Shown here piece by piece: positions 21,286-29,845 of a stretch of 50,680 bases of DNA; positions within the stretch are counted from its first letter, which is position 1, and each line of letters opens with the position of its first letter. The translations under genes and the position numbers were made by a program. The stretch is from positions 1 to 50,680 of the forward strand of contig CAZILH010000004.1 of the NCBI GenBank assembly GCA_964540095.1, read 5' to 3'. Below the pieces are notes generated by a model that worked only from the letters and a program-made list of their open reading frames with translations, was not told the DNA's origin and made no database searches. This DNA comes from CALMZN01 sp964540095 (lineage in GTDB: Bacteria > Patescibacteriota > Patescibacteriia > UBA1558 > GWA2-36-10).

Positions 21286-23170
21286 AATACAAGAAGGAGA
21301 AGTCAAGGATGCTCGAGTCAAGGATTTTTTTGTTGACAAAAAAGCTGGTGATTATTTGAATTTTGAATTTGTGTCACGCGGTCAAAATTTGGGTAAATTT
21401 GCCAGTGATCAAAAAATAAAAAATGCTTTAATTATTTTTTTCGTTTTTGTTTGTCTCTTGCTTTTGCGAGCCACTTATTTACAAATATTGAGGGGCAGTT
21501 ATTATCGGGGTATAGCCGAAGGCAACAGGATTAGGACAGAGGTTATCACGGCCAACCGTGGCTTGATTTATGATAGATTTGGTAATCTGCTGGTGCGCAA
21601 TATTTCTTATTTTTTTCTTTATATAGACAAGGCGATTTGGGACAGCCATCAAAATCAGCAATTGGAAATTGGCAGTTTGGTGGAAAAAAGATTGTCTTTG
21701 AATCAAGAAGAGTTTCAAAAGCGCCTGACGAGCGCCGGTAAAAACAACAATATTTTAATTTATGAAAATGTGCCTTATGATCAGGCAGTGGCTTTGATGG
21801 TGGTCAGTGAAAAATATCCCGCTCTAAAAGTTTCCTATGAGCCGCGACGCCAGTATTTGTCAACTGGGCAATTTTCTCATATTTTAGGCTATTTGGGTGT
21901 AGTCAATGAGCAAGATTTAAAAAATAATCCTAATTACACTTTTCTTGATAGAATTGGTCGCACTGGTGTCGAGAGTATTTACGAAAAAGAATTAAAAGGA
22001 GTTGATGGCAAAAGACAAACTGAGGTTGATGCTTTGTTTAATGAAAAAAGTTTAGTTTCATATATTGAGCCAATTGCCGGTCATGATGTAGTTTTGACTA
22101 TTGATGCCAAAGCCCAAAACAAATTGGCGGAGATAATGGAGCAAAATGCTAAGCGGACCGGAAAAAATAAAATGGCGGCCGTTGTTTTGGATCCTAGTGA
22201 TGGTGGTGTCATTGCCATGAATAGCTTACCGCTCTATGACAACAATATATTTACCACGATTTTAAATAATGATGCCTATTCCAAGATAACTCAGGATTCT
22301 AATCTGCCCTTGCTCAATAGGGCTGTCAGTGGAGAATATCCACTTGGTTCGGTATTTAAGCTAGTGATGGGTTCAGCTGGCTTACAGGAGAAGATAATTG
22401 ACGATAAGTTCACTGTCCTAAGCACCGGAGGCATAAATGTTGGTGGCAGTTTTTTCCCTGACTGGAGACCGAGTGGTCATGGTCAGACAAATATATATTG
22501 GGCCATTGCTGATTCAGTTAATACTTTTTTTTATTCAGTAGGCGGAGGAAATAATCAATGGATCAACGAAGGTTTGGGCGTGGATCGTATTATTAATTAT
22601 GCCAAAAAATTTGGACTAGGTGTAAAAACTGGTGTTGATTTGCCAGCGGAAGCCAATGGTTTTTTGCCCAGCAAAGAGTGGAAGGAGGCGACTACCAAGG
22701 AAAGGTGGTATTTGGGTGATACTTATAATCTATCAATTGGTCAGGGTTACCTATTGACCACACCTATACAGGCCGCTTCTTTGGTGTCATATTTTGCCAA
22801 TCACGGAAAAATATTTGTGCCGCACATTATTAAGGAGGTAAAAAACGGCGAAGTAGCTGTCAATTATGAGCCAAAAATTGCTTTGACTAATGTGGTGGAT
22901 TCTGCTAATTTAGAGATAATTCGTAAAGCTTTACGTGAAACCGTGCTTCACGGCACTGCTCAGAGCTTGCAGTCAGTGCCAGTTGCAGTAGCGGGTAAAA
23001 CGGGCACAGCTCAGTTTAACCGCAACAAAACTCCCCATTCTTGGTTTGTAGCTTTTGCGCCATATGACCAACCAAAAGTTGCTGTGTCAATAATTGTCGA
23101 AGAGGGTGGTGATACAGGATTGGCAGTCACTGTGGCTAGGCAATTCATGGAGTGGTATTTTTCGCAATAA
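21266..23170 (+). CDS. mrdA: Penicillin-binding protein 2 (peptidoglycan transpeptidase)
   Basis: 634 residues. One membrane anchor at 51-68, then the dimerisation domain (ITANRGLIYDRFGNLLVRN is the classic start), and the transpeptidase domain. Catalytic motifs are complete: SVFK at 362-365 (nucleophile Ser362), SVN at 417-419 and KTG at 578-580. It cross-links wall peptides during elongation with MreBCD; the partner RodA is not in this window. It overlaps mreD by 20 bases. Confidence 0.95.
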   Translation: MKNNPFKIQEGEVKDARVKDFFVDKKAGDYLNFEFVSRGQNLGKFASDQKIKNALIIFFVFVCLLLLRATYLQILRGSYYRGIAEGNRIRTEVITANRGLIYDRFGNLLVRNISYFFLYIDKAIWDSHQNQQLEIGSLVEKRLSLNQEEFQKRLTSAGKNNNILIYENVPYDQAVALMVVSEKYPALKVSYEPRRQYLSTGQFSHILGYLGVVNEQDLKNNPNYTFLDRIGRTGVESIYEKELKGVDGKRQTEVDALFNEKSLVSYIEPIAGHDVVLTIDAKAQNKLAEIMEQNAKRTGKNKMAAVVLDPSDGGVIAMNSLPLYDNNIFTTILNNDAYSKITQDSNLPLLNRAVSGEYPLGSVFKLVMGSAGLQEKIIDDKFTVLSTGGINVGGSFFPDWRPSGHGQTNIYWAIADSVNTFFYSVGGGNNQWINEGLGVDRIINYAKKFGLGVKTGVDLPAEANGFLPSKEWKEATTKERWYLGDTYNLSIGQGYLLTTPIQAASLVSYFANHGKIFVPHIIKEVKNGEVAVNYEPKIALTNVVDSANLEIIRKALRETVLHGTAQSLQSVPVAVAGKTGTAQFNRNKTPHSWFVAFAPYDQPKVAVSIIVEEGGDTGLAVTVARQFMEWYFSQ

Positions 23171-23209
23171 TTTGTTAAGATGAGAGTAATAATCAATATA
23201 TAATAAAAT

Positions 23210-23680
23210 ATGGAAGAAAAAGAGGAAAAAAAAGTTTTCACACAAGAAGGTTTAAATAATTTAATTCGTGAGTTAGATGAATTGAAGAATTTTAAGCGTA
23301 AAGAAGTGGCTGACCGCATCAAGTCAGCCAAGGAATTTGGTGATCTCTCAGAAAATGCTGAATACCAAGAAGCCAAAGAGCAACAGGGTTTTATTGAAGG
23401 TCGCATTATGCAATTGGAGGCCTTGATCAAAACAGCGGTAGTGGCCGAGACCAGCGGACACGGACAGTTGATTGGCATTGGTTCGCATGTTGAGGTAGAG
23501 AAAAATAATCAAAAAATGAGTTTTACCATTGTTGGCAGTACCGAGGCCGATCCAGTGAACAAAAAAATTTCACACGAATCACCCATGGGACAAGCTTTGC
23601 TTGGTCACAAAGTCGGTGATGAAGTTGAGGTCAAACTGCCGAATGGTTTGGCACAGTATAAAATAGTTGCTATTAAATGA
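23210..23680 (+). CDS. greA: Transcription elongation factor GreA
   Basis: 156 residues, normal length. N-terminal coiled-coil hairpin with the tip acidic residues in GDLSENAEYQEAKEQQGFIEGR, then the FKBP-like C-terminal domain (ISHESPMGQALLGHKVGDEVEVKLPNG in two parts). It rescues backtracked RNA polymerase by stimulating transcript cleavage. An AT-rich TATAAT-like sequence lies five bases before the ATG. The stop overlaps the start of the next mreB by four bases (ATGA). Confidence 0.94.
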   Translation: MEEKEEKKVFTQEGLNNLIRELDELKNFKRKEVADRIKSAKEFGDLSENAEYQEAKEQQGFIEGRIMQLEALIKTAVVAETSGHGQLIGIGSHVEVEKNNQKMSFTIVGSTEADPVNKKISHESPMGQALLGHKVGDEVEVKLPNGLAQYKIVAIK

Positions 23681-24693
23681 TTTTTGTAAAAAAAATTGGA
23701 ATAGACCTAGGCACGACCTATACTTTGGTTTATGTGCCAAAAAGAGGCATTGTGATCAATGAGCCCAGTGTGGTTGCTATTTCAGTTTTTGATAAAAAAG
23801 TTTTAGCCGTAGGCGATGAAGCCAGAGAAATGATTGGTCGCACGCCTGATTCTATAATTGCCACGCGTCCCTTAAAAAATGGCGTAATAGCTGACTACAA
23901 AACTACCGAGAGCATGTTGCGTTATTTTATCAATAAAGCCGTGGGTGGCATAAAAATATTTCGGCCAGAAGTAATGATTGCTGTGCCGGCTGGTATCACT
24001 TCTACTGAGCGCCGAGCCGTGATCGATGCCACGCTAGCTGCTGGAGCCAAAGCAGCTTTTATTATCAAAGAGCCGATTGCGGCCGCCATCGGCGCGGATA
24101 TCCCTATTGGCTCAGCTTCCGGACACATGATAGTGGATATGGGTGGCGGTACTAGTGAAATTGCCGTTATATCTTTGGGTGGTATTGTGGCCAATACTTC
24201 AGTACGAATCGGTGGCAATAAATATGACGCCGCTATCGGCGAATATGTAAAAAAGAAATATAATTTGGCCATTGGTGAAAGATCGGCCGAAGAAGTAAAA
24301 ATTAAAATTGGTTCAGCGCAATATTTGCCTAAAGGCGAGAAGTTATATATGGATGTCAAAGGACGTGATATGCTGACTGGTTTGCCACGGACTATCATGG
24401 TCAGCTCCGATGATGTGACAGAGGCCCTACAAAACGAATTGCAGGGCTTGATAACGGCTGTGAAATCCGTGCTTTATCAGACACCTCCAGAGCTATCAGC
24501 TGATATTATGGACAAAGGCATGGTCTTGTCTGGTGGCACAGCCCTGCTTCGAAATATGGATAAGTTATTGTCGCAAGCCACTGGTGTGCCAGCCTATGTG
24601 GCTGAGGATTCATTATTGTGTGTGGCTCGTGGTACTGGTATTGCTCTAGAGAATTTAGAATCATACAAAAGAAGTATTTTATCGGCCAAATAA
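23677..24693 (+). CDS. MreB-like actin homologue, paralog 2
   Basis: 338 residues. Phosphate 1 KIGIDLGTTYTLVYV, phosphate 2 MIVDMGGGTSEIAVISL and VLSGGTALLRNMDKLL are intact. It shares INEPSVVAI and DITGLPKE/DMLTGLPRT features with paralog 1 but diverges over the whole length and lacks its basic N-terminal helix, so it may anchor differently. Coupled to greA by ATGA overlap and followed after one base by a glycosyltransferase. It may be a Mbl-like second filament or a regulatory partner. Confidence 0.92.
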   Translation: MIFVKKIGIDLGTTYTLVYVPKRGIVINEPSVVAISVFDKKVLAVGDEAREMIGRTPDSIIATRPLKNGVIADYKTTESMLRYFINKAVGGIKIFRPEVMIAVPAGITSTERRAVIDATLAAGAKAAFIIKEPIAAAIGADIPIGSASGHMIVDMGGGTSEIAVISLGGIVANTSVRIGGNKYDAAIGEYVKKKYNLAIGERSAEEVKIKIGSAQYLPKGEKLYMDVKGRDMLTGLPRTIMVSSDDVTEALQNELQGLITAVKSVLYQTPPELSADIMDKGMVLSGGTALLRNMDKLLSQATGVPAYVAEDSLLCVARGTGIALENLESYKRSILSAK

Positions 24694-24694
24694 T

Positions 24695-25795
24695 ATGATT
24701 ATTGGTTTAGAAGCAACTCGCGCCAATCACCGGCACAAAACTGGAACCGAGTGGTATGCTTGGCACATTATTCAGGAATTCAAAAAATTAAATACTCCCC
24801 ACAAGTTTGTTTTGTATTATAATCAAGAATTAGAGTCGGCGCTTATCGAAAGCGCTGATAATTTTATTTTTAGACGCCTAAAATGGCCCTTCAAAAAATT
24901 GTGGACTAATCTGCGTTTGGGCTTAGAGCTAGTAATCAAGCCAGTAGATATTTTTTTTGCTACTAATGCTGTGCCATTTTTTCATCGCGGTCGTATGGCC
25001 TACACTGTGCATGATTTAGGATTCATGCGTAATCCCAAACTTTATCACCCCTTGGCCTTGCAGTATCATCGACTGGCACACTATTTTGGAGTGCATCAAG
25101 CTCAGAAAATTTTGGTGCCATCAGAAGCTACCAAAAAAGATTTGCTTTATTATTTTCCCCAGGCCAAAGATAAAGTAAAGGTGGTTTACTTGGGTTATGA
25201 TGATCGTGAATTCAAAATCGCGACCGTGCAAGAAAAAGAGGAGATCAAGCAAAAGTTTGATTTGCCAGAGCATTATATTTTGTATATTGGGCGTTTAGAA
25301 ACCAAAAAAAATATTCAGAATCTTTTGCGCGCCTATAAACTCAGTAATAAAAAACTGCATTTGGTTTTGGCAGGTTCTGCCGGCCGACACGGTATTCAGG
25401 AAATAAATGAGCTCTTGTCTGATTCGGAGCTTAAGTCCAGTGTTTCAGTTTTGGGTTATGTCAGTCAAAAGGACTACGTGCGTTTGATGGGCGGGGCCAG
25501 CGCTTTTGTTTTTCCTTCCAAGTTTGAAGGTTTTGGTATTCCACTTTTGGAGGCCATGGCTTGCGGTGTACCGATTATCTGCTCGGATTTACCAGTCTTG
25601 CATGAGGTAGCAGGCGAGTGCGCTATTTATTTTGATCCCAACAATATTAATGACATAGCCAAAGCCATTAATCGCCTGGCAGAGGATTCTATACTGCAAG
25701 GACAGCTCATAAACACTGGTCTGGCTCGTGTCAAAAAATTCTCTTGGACAAAATGTGCTCGGGAGTCATTGGATTTTATTGTTGATCGAAATTAA
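24695..25795 (+). CDS. GT4 family glycosyltransferase
   Basis: 366 residues, retaining GT-B glycosyltransferase. Linker ILYIGRLETKKNIQNLLRAY and donor-site motif EGFGIPLLEAMACGVPIICSD (the family E-x7-E) are clear; YTVHDLGFM belongs to the acceptor domain. It would transfer a sugar from a nucleotide donor at the cytosolic membrane face. One base after mreB paralog 2. Sugar specificity unknown. Confidence 0.9.
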   Translation: MIIGLEATRANHRHKTGTEWYAWHIIQEFKKLNTPHKFVLYYNQELESALIESADNFIFRRLKWPFKKLWTNLRLGLELVIKPVDIFFATNAVPFFHRGRMAYTVHDLGFMRNPKLYHPLALQYHRLAHYFGVHQAQKILVPSEATKKDLLYYFPQAKDKVKVVYLGYDDREFKIATVQEKEEIKQKFDLPEHYILYIGRLETKKNIQNLLRAYKLSNKKLHLVLAGSAGRHGIQEINELLSDSELKSSVSVLGYVSQKDYVRLMGGASAFVFPSKFEGFGIPLLEAMACGVPIICSDLPVLHEVAGECAIYFDPNNINDIAKAINRLAEDSILQGQLINTGLARVKKFSWTKCARESLDFIVDRN

Positions 25796-25842
25796 GCAAT
25801 AGAAGAGTACACTCTCTGTTAGGCGAAATAAAATTTTTTTTC

Positions 25843-26532
25843 ATGAATATAAAAATTCTAGAACTAATATCTGGCGCCCAGCAAGCTACTGGCCTAACTG
25901 TTATCATCGATGTATTTCGCGCCTTTTCTACCGCATGTTACGTTTTTAACAATGGGGCAAAACGAATTATCCCGGTTGGAAATATCGATAGTGCCTACGA
26001 CATAAAGCGAAATAATCCAAACTATGTGCTGATTGGCGAAAGAAAAGGAATTAAACCTCCAAATTTTGATCATGGTAATTCCCCCACACAGATTGAACAC
26101 GTAGCTTTCACCAATATGATCGTTGTCCAAACAACCTCGGCGGGTACTCAAGGAATTGATCAAGCAAAAAACGCTAGTGAAATCATTACGGGTAGCTTTC
26201 TAAATGCCGGGGCGATTGTTAGATACATTGTTTCCCAAAATCCCAAAACTGTTTCGTTGGTAGCTATGGGCAGCGCCGGTATTCACATAGCAGATGAAGA
26301 TACCCTATGTGCGAAATACATCAAAAATGAGCTAGAAGGAAAAGTAAATAATTTTAAACATATAGTTAATCATCTCAGGGGTTACAAAAGTGCGCAAAAA
26401 TTCTTCGATGATACTAAAGACTGGGCGCCGACCAGGGACTTCGACTTATGCATGGCTATTAATAAGTTCAATTTTGTTTTAAAAATACAAAAAGATATAA
26501 AATATCCTTACTTAAAAAAAATAGACGTTTAA
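25843..26532 (+). CDS. ComB-like protein (2-phosphosulfolactate phosphatase family)
   Basis: 229 residues. Sequence marks of the ComB family: TVIIDVFRAFSTACYVFNNGAKRIIPVG, the metal and substrate region, GERKGIKPPNFDHGNSP, and VQTTSAGTQGIDQAKNASEI. Family members hydrolyse 2-phosphosulfolactate in coenzyme M or sulfolactate metabolism. None of the other genes of that pathway is seen here, so the substrate in this organism may be different. The gene is isolated, with about 47 bases to the preceding glycosyltransferase and no clear ribosome site. Confidence 0.82.
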   Translation: MNIKILELISGAQQATGLTVIIDVFRAFSTACYVFNNGAKRIIPVGNIDSAYDIKRNNPNYVLIGERKGIKPPNFDHGNSPTQIEHVAFTNMIVVQTTSAGTQGIDQAKNASEIITGSFLNAGAIVRYIVSQNPKTVSLVAMGSAGIHIADEDTLCAKYIKNELEGKVNNFKHIVNHLRGYKSAQKFFDDTKDWAPTRDFDLCMAINKFNFVLKIQKDIKYPYLKKIDV

Positions 26533-26544
26533 ATAAAAGAAACA

Positions 26545-26582
26545 GAAAACCCACCGCGGCAGATTTTCTGCTGGTGGGCTTT
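26545..26582 (-). terminator. Terminator of the 26585 gene
   Basis: Stem CCCACCagCAGA/TCTGccgcGGTGGG with a short loop, followed on the minus strand by TTTTCTGTTTCTTTTATTT. It also faces the end of the ComB-like gene. Confidence 0.8.
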
Positions 26583-26584
26583 GA

Positions 26585-26797
26585 TCAAATTCCACCGGTC
26601 AAGGCCAGAGCGAAGTCCAAAAGCTCCTGTCGGTTCATGTCGTTGATGCCTTTGCTGGGTTTGCGATAGCCCTGATAGATAGAAATCCCGCTAGTATGAT
26701 CCCAGAGGAGTTGGCGAAGTTTCTCGTCGGAATAGCCAGCAAGAATCTTCTTGTTGTGAGCTATGCGATCGCGTTCGCTCGTCTTAGGCTTTGCCAT
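26585..26797 (-). CDS. Small soluble protein, accessory cassette, unknown
   Basis: 70 residues starting MAKPKTSERDRIAHNKKI. The start at 26797 is set by CACAGGAGG seven to eight bases upstream; the frame is open further upstream but without a ribosome site. The protein is basic at the start with LAGYSDEKLRQLLWDH and MNRQELLDFALAL, two likely helices. No family recognised. Its promoter is back-to-back with that of RNase P RNA. GC-rich compared with neighbours and in the opposite direction. Confidence 0.65.
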   Translation of the reverse strand: MAKPKTSERDRIAHNKKILAGYSDEKLRQLLWDHTSGISIYQGYRKPSKGINDMNRQELLDFALALTGGI

Positions 26798-26860
26798 GTC
26801 TGAATCCTCCTGTGTTATGAACCATGTCTCGGATCTTTCAAAATCCTTAAACAATAATAT

Positions 26861-26889
26861 AAATTAACTTATTGTCTAGATTTTGTCAA
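26861..26889 (-). promoter_or_regulatory. Promoter of the 26585 gene
   Basis: Minus strand: TTGACA (26884-26889), 17-base spacer, TAATTT (26861-26866). The -35 lies in the left arm of a perfect 9 bp inverted repeat shared with the rnpB promoter. Confidence 0.65.
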
Positions 26890-26908
26890 TGAAAATTTCC
26901 ATTGACAA
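26883..26908. repeat. Perfect 9 bp inverted repeat carrying both -35 boxes
   Basis: TTGTCAATG (26883-26891) and CATTGACAA (26900-26908) are separated by eight bases. Each arm contains one divergent TTGACA. Confidence 0.8.
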
Positions 26909-26930
26909 ATAGTTAATTTTATTGTATTAT
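26902..26930 (+). promoter_or_regulatory. Promoter of RNase P RNA
   Basis: TTGACA (26902-26907), 17-base spacer ending in TTG, TATTAT (26925-26930). Predicted start about 26937, just before helix P1 of the RNA. Confidence 0.8.
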
Positions 26931-26940
26931 ATTGTGGTCT

Positions 26941-27310
26941 AAATAACCCAGATGATCGCCCAGCCGCTCCCGAGCGGCTGGGAGGAAAGTCCGAACACCA
27001 TTGGCCTCGCTTGCGGGGCGGGTAGTTGATAACGTCAACTGGCTTGAAAGGCGACTTTCAGGTCAAGACAAGTACAACAGAAAATATTTCTTTATTCATA
27101 GCTTCGGCCGTGGATGATAAGAGTGAAATTGTCAGATAATGAGCTGACACGTTACTTTGGTGACAAAGTAAAAGAGGTAAACTCTACTCGGTGAAAGGTT
27201 AAATAGGCCCTGAGAGAAATCAAGGGGCGGGTAAACCGCTTGAGCCCATGAGCAATCATGGGCCTAGATAGATGATCATCCTCGACAGAATTCGGCTTAC
27301 AGGGTTATTT
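26941..27310 (+). ncRNA. rnpB: RNase P RNA (bacterial type A-like)
   Basis: The catalytic RNA that trims tRNA 5' ends. Helix P1 is formed by AAATAACCC (26941) and GGGTTATTT (27302-27310). The universally conserved GAGGAAAGTCCGAACACC follows the P3 hairpin (GCCGCTCCCGAGCGGC), and the 3' conserved region AGACAGAATTCGGCTTACA type sequence (GACAGAATTCGGCTTACAG) precedes P1 closure. Total about 370 bases, normal for type A. Own promoter upstream; no strong terminator hairpin seen after it. Confidence 0.95.
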
Positions 27311-27363
27311 AGACATTTTACTATTTATCTTAATCTTGTTATTATAAAGTCAGGCAAAAATGT

Positions 27364-28755
27364 ATGAAAAAAGCTGATTTTATAATAAATATTGCGTTAG
27401 TACCGATTGATTATGTCACCATTGTTTTGGCGGCAATTTCGGCTTACTATCTTCGTTTTTCCGCGGGCATTATCCAGATTCGGCCAGCCACTTTTGAATT
27501 AGCTTTTTTAGATTATTTTCACATAATTTTGCAAATCGCTCTGCTGGCGATTTTTGTTTTTGCTTGGTCTGGTTTTTATACCATGCGTCCCAAAAAAATT
27601 GTCAGTGAATTACCGCGGATAATCTCCGGAGTTTCTACTACGGTGATTTTTTTGATTTTAGCTATTTTCTTTCAGCGAGAATTATTTTCTTCCAGATTTA
27701 TTATTATTTCGGCTTGGGTTTTGGCTATTGTGTATTTATTACTGGTCCGCATTGTAGTCATATTAGTCAAAAATTATTTTTTGAAGCTGGGGCACGGATT
27801 GTCCCCAGTCATTATTGTTGGTCGCGCGGCTGATACTGACTTGATCGTTGACGCTTACCACAAAAATAAAACATTGGGTTACAAAATTGTCGGCCAATAT
27901 GACAATCTAGCTCAATTAAAAAATGCTGGTGATCCCAAAACCATTATCAAAGATCAGCAAGTAGAGTACATCATGCAGACCGATTCTTCCATGGACAAAG
28001 ATGAAGCTCTTGATCTGCTGACTTTCTGTCAAGAAAATCATATCAACTTAAAATATATTGCTAATTTATTCCAAGCACAGAGTTTGAACCTAGAGCTCAA
28101 TAGTATTTTTGGCTTGCCGTTGATTGAGATAAAAGGCACACCCTTAGACGGTTGGCGGAGAGTGTACAAAAGAATTTTTGATTTATTTTTAGCCGGCTTG
28201 TTTGTTGTGGTCTTGTCGCCATTTTTGATTATAATCGCTCTAGCTGTGGCTTTTTCTTCTTCTGGTCCGATCATTGTGCGTCTCAAGAGAGTGGGACAAA
28301 AAGGAAAAGTTTTTGAGATGTATAAGTTCAGATCCATGGTCAAGGATGCTCATCTTCTTAAGGATGAAATCAAGACCCTTAATGAGCGAGTGGATGGTCC
28401 TTTGTTTAAGATGAAAAATGACCCGCGAGTGACTAAACTTGGTAAATTTTTGCGTCGCACCAGCTTGGATGAATTGCCTCAGCTTTATAACGTGCTCAAA
28501 GGCCAAATGAGCTTGGTTGGTCCACGTCCTCATGAGCCAGAGGAGGTTTCCCAATATCAAAGAGGATATCGCAAATTGCTGACCATTAAGCCGGGCATTA
28601 CTGGCATGGCGCAGGTCTCTGGTCGCTCTAATTTGTTGTTTAGCGATGAGGCCAAGCTAGATATATTTTATATTGAAAATTGGTCAATATTATTGGATTT
28701 GATAATTTTATTAAAAACACCCAAAGCTCTTTTCAAAAAAGATGAGGCCTGTTAA
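27364..28755 (+). CDS. Polyprenyl-phosphate sugar phosphotransferase (initiating sugar transferase)
   Basis: 463 residues. Four membrane helices fill the first 130 residues, followed by a cytosolic Rossmann-like CoA-binding-type domain (VIIVGRAADTDLIVDAYHK), another membrane helix (DLFLAGLFVVVLSPFLIIIA) and the catalytic domain: MYKFRSMVKDA, RRTSLDELPQLYNVLKGQMS, LVGPRPHEPEEV, KPGITGMAQVSGRSNL. This is a WbaP/WcaJ-type enzyme that loads the first sugar phosphate onto undecaprenyl phosphate. It opens a cluster of glycan assembly genes and overlaps the next gene by 14 bases. Confidence 0.93.
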   Translation: MKKADFIINIALVPIDYVTIVLAAISAYYLRFSAGIIQIRPATFELAFLDYFHIILQIALLAIFVFAWSGFYTMRPKKIVSELPRIISGVSTTVIFLILAIFFQRELFSSRFIIISAWVLAIVYLLLVRIVVILVKNYFLKLGHGLSPVIIVGRAADTDLIVDAYHKNKTLGYKIVGQYDNLAQLKNAGDPKTIIKDQQVEYIMQTDSSMDKDEALDLLTFCQENHINLKYIANLFQAQSLNLELNSIFGLPLIEIKGTPLDGWRRVYKRIFDLFLAGLFVVVLSPFLIIIALAVAFSSSGPIIVRLKRVGQKGKVFEMYKFRSMVKDAHLLKDEIKTLNERVDGPLFKMKNDPRVTKLGKFLRRTSLDELPQLYNVLKGQMSLVGPRPHEPEEVSQYQRGYRKLLTIKPGITGMAQVSGRSNLLFSDEAKLDIFYIENWSILLDLIILLKTPKALFKKDEAC

Positions 28756-29845
28756 TAAAATTAATCTAAAAATATCTCTAGCCCACGATCATTTGTTTCA
28801 AGTAGGTGGTGCTGAGCGCGTGCTGGCTGTCTTGGCGTCTATGTACCCAGCGGCGCCAATTTATACTTTGGTTAACATAAAAAAAATTACCCAAAAGTTA
28901 TTGCCACAGAATAGAATACTGACATCGTCTTTACAGAAAATGCCAGATATTAAAAATTTTTTTAAGTATTGCCTGCCCTTGATGCCAAAAGTTTGGGAAA
29001 AGACGGAAATCGCCGACGCAGATTATTTGATTAGTTCCTGTTCTGGCTTGGTCAAAGGTATCAATTTAGCCAAAGGGGTCAAGCATATTTGCTATTGTTA
29101 TGCTACCACTAGATATTTATGGGATGATAAAGAAGAATATTTAGACAATTTGCCAGAAGGACGATTACTCAAAATATTGTGGCCGGAATTGTTGGATAAT
29201 TTAAAAAAATGGGATTATGCCAAAGCCCAAAAAGTTGATCACTTTTTGACTATTTCGCAATATGTTGCCGACCGGATAAAAAAACATTATCAGCGTGAAG
29301 CGACAATCATCTATCCGCCGGTTAGAACAAAAGATTTTCAAATAAGTTCTGAGGTGGGGGATTATTATTTGATAGTTAGTCGCTTGCGACCATATAAAAA
29401 AGTTGATTTAGCAATTCGGGCTTTCAATAATTTGAAATTGCCTTTGAAAATAATTGGTTCTGGTTCAGAATTGCGGAAATTAAAAAAAATGGCCAATAGC
29501 AATATAGAGTTTTTAGGCGAGTTGTCCGATGAGCAAAGAAATCATTATTTATCGCACTGTCGAGCCTTTATTTATCCTCAGGTTGAGGATTTTGGTATTA
29601 GCGCCGTAGAAGCTATGGCTTCTGGACGGCCAGTGGTAGCCCTAAAAGCCGGTGGGGCAGTAGAAACTGTTAAAGAAGGGGTTTCGGGTGTATTTTTTGA
29701 TGAACAGACCTGGGAGTCCTTGGCGCACTGTGTTTTGAGATTCAATGAGCATGATTTTGATCCAGAGATGGTTCGCGCTCATGCTTTGCAGTTTGATGAA
29801 GAGATTTTTATTTCTCGTTTGCAGGAATATATAAATAAATTATGA
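28742..29845 (+). CDS. GT4 family glycosyltransferase
   Basis: 367 residues. N-terminal ISLAHDHLFQVGGAERVLAVL with the GGAE loop, a linker YLIVSRLRPYKKVDLAIRAF and EDFGISAVEAMASGRPVVAL (E-x7-E) define a GT-B retaining enzyme of the WbaZ/mannosyltransferase kind. It overlaps the initiating transferase by 14 bases and the next GT4 by four, so these enzymes probably build one glycan in order. Sugar donor unknown. Confidence 0.9.
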   Translation: MRPVNKINLKISLAHDHLFQVGGAERVLAVLASMYPAAPIYTLVNIKKITQKLLPQNRILTSSLQKMPDIKNFFKYCLPLMPKVWEKTEIADADYLISSCSGLVKGINLAKGVKHICYCYATTRYLWDDKEEYLDNLPEGRLLKILWPELLDNLKKWDYAKAQKVDHFLTISQYVADRIKKHYQREATIIYPPVRTKDFQISSEVGDYYLIVSRLRPYKKVDLAIRAFNNLKLPLKIIGSGSELRKLKKMANSNIEFLGELSDEQRNHYLSHCRAFIYPQVEDFGISAVEAMASGRPVVALKAGGAVETVKEGVSGVFFDEQTWESLAHCVLRFNEHDFDPEMVRAHALQFDEEIFISRLQEYINKL

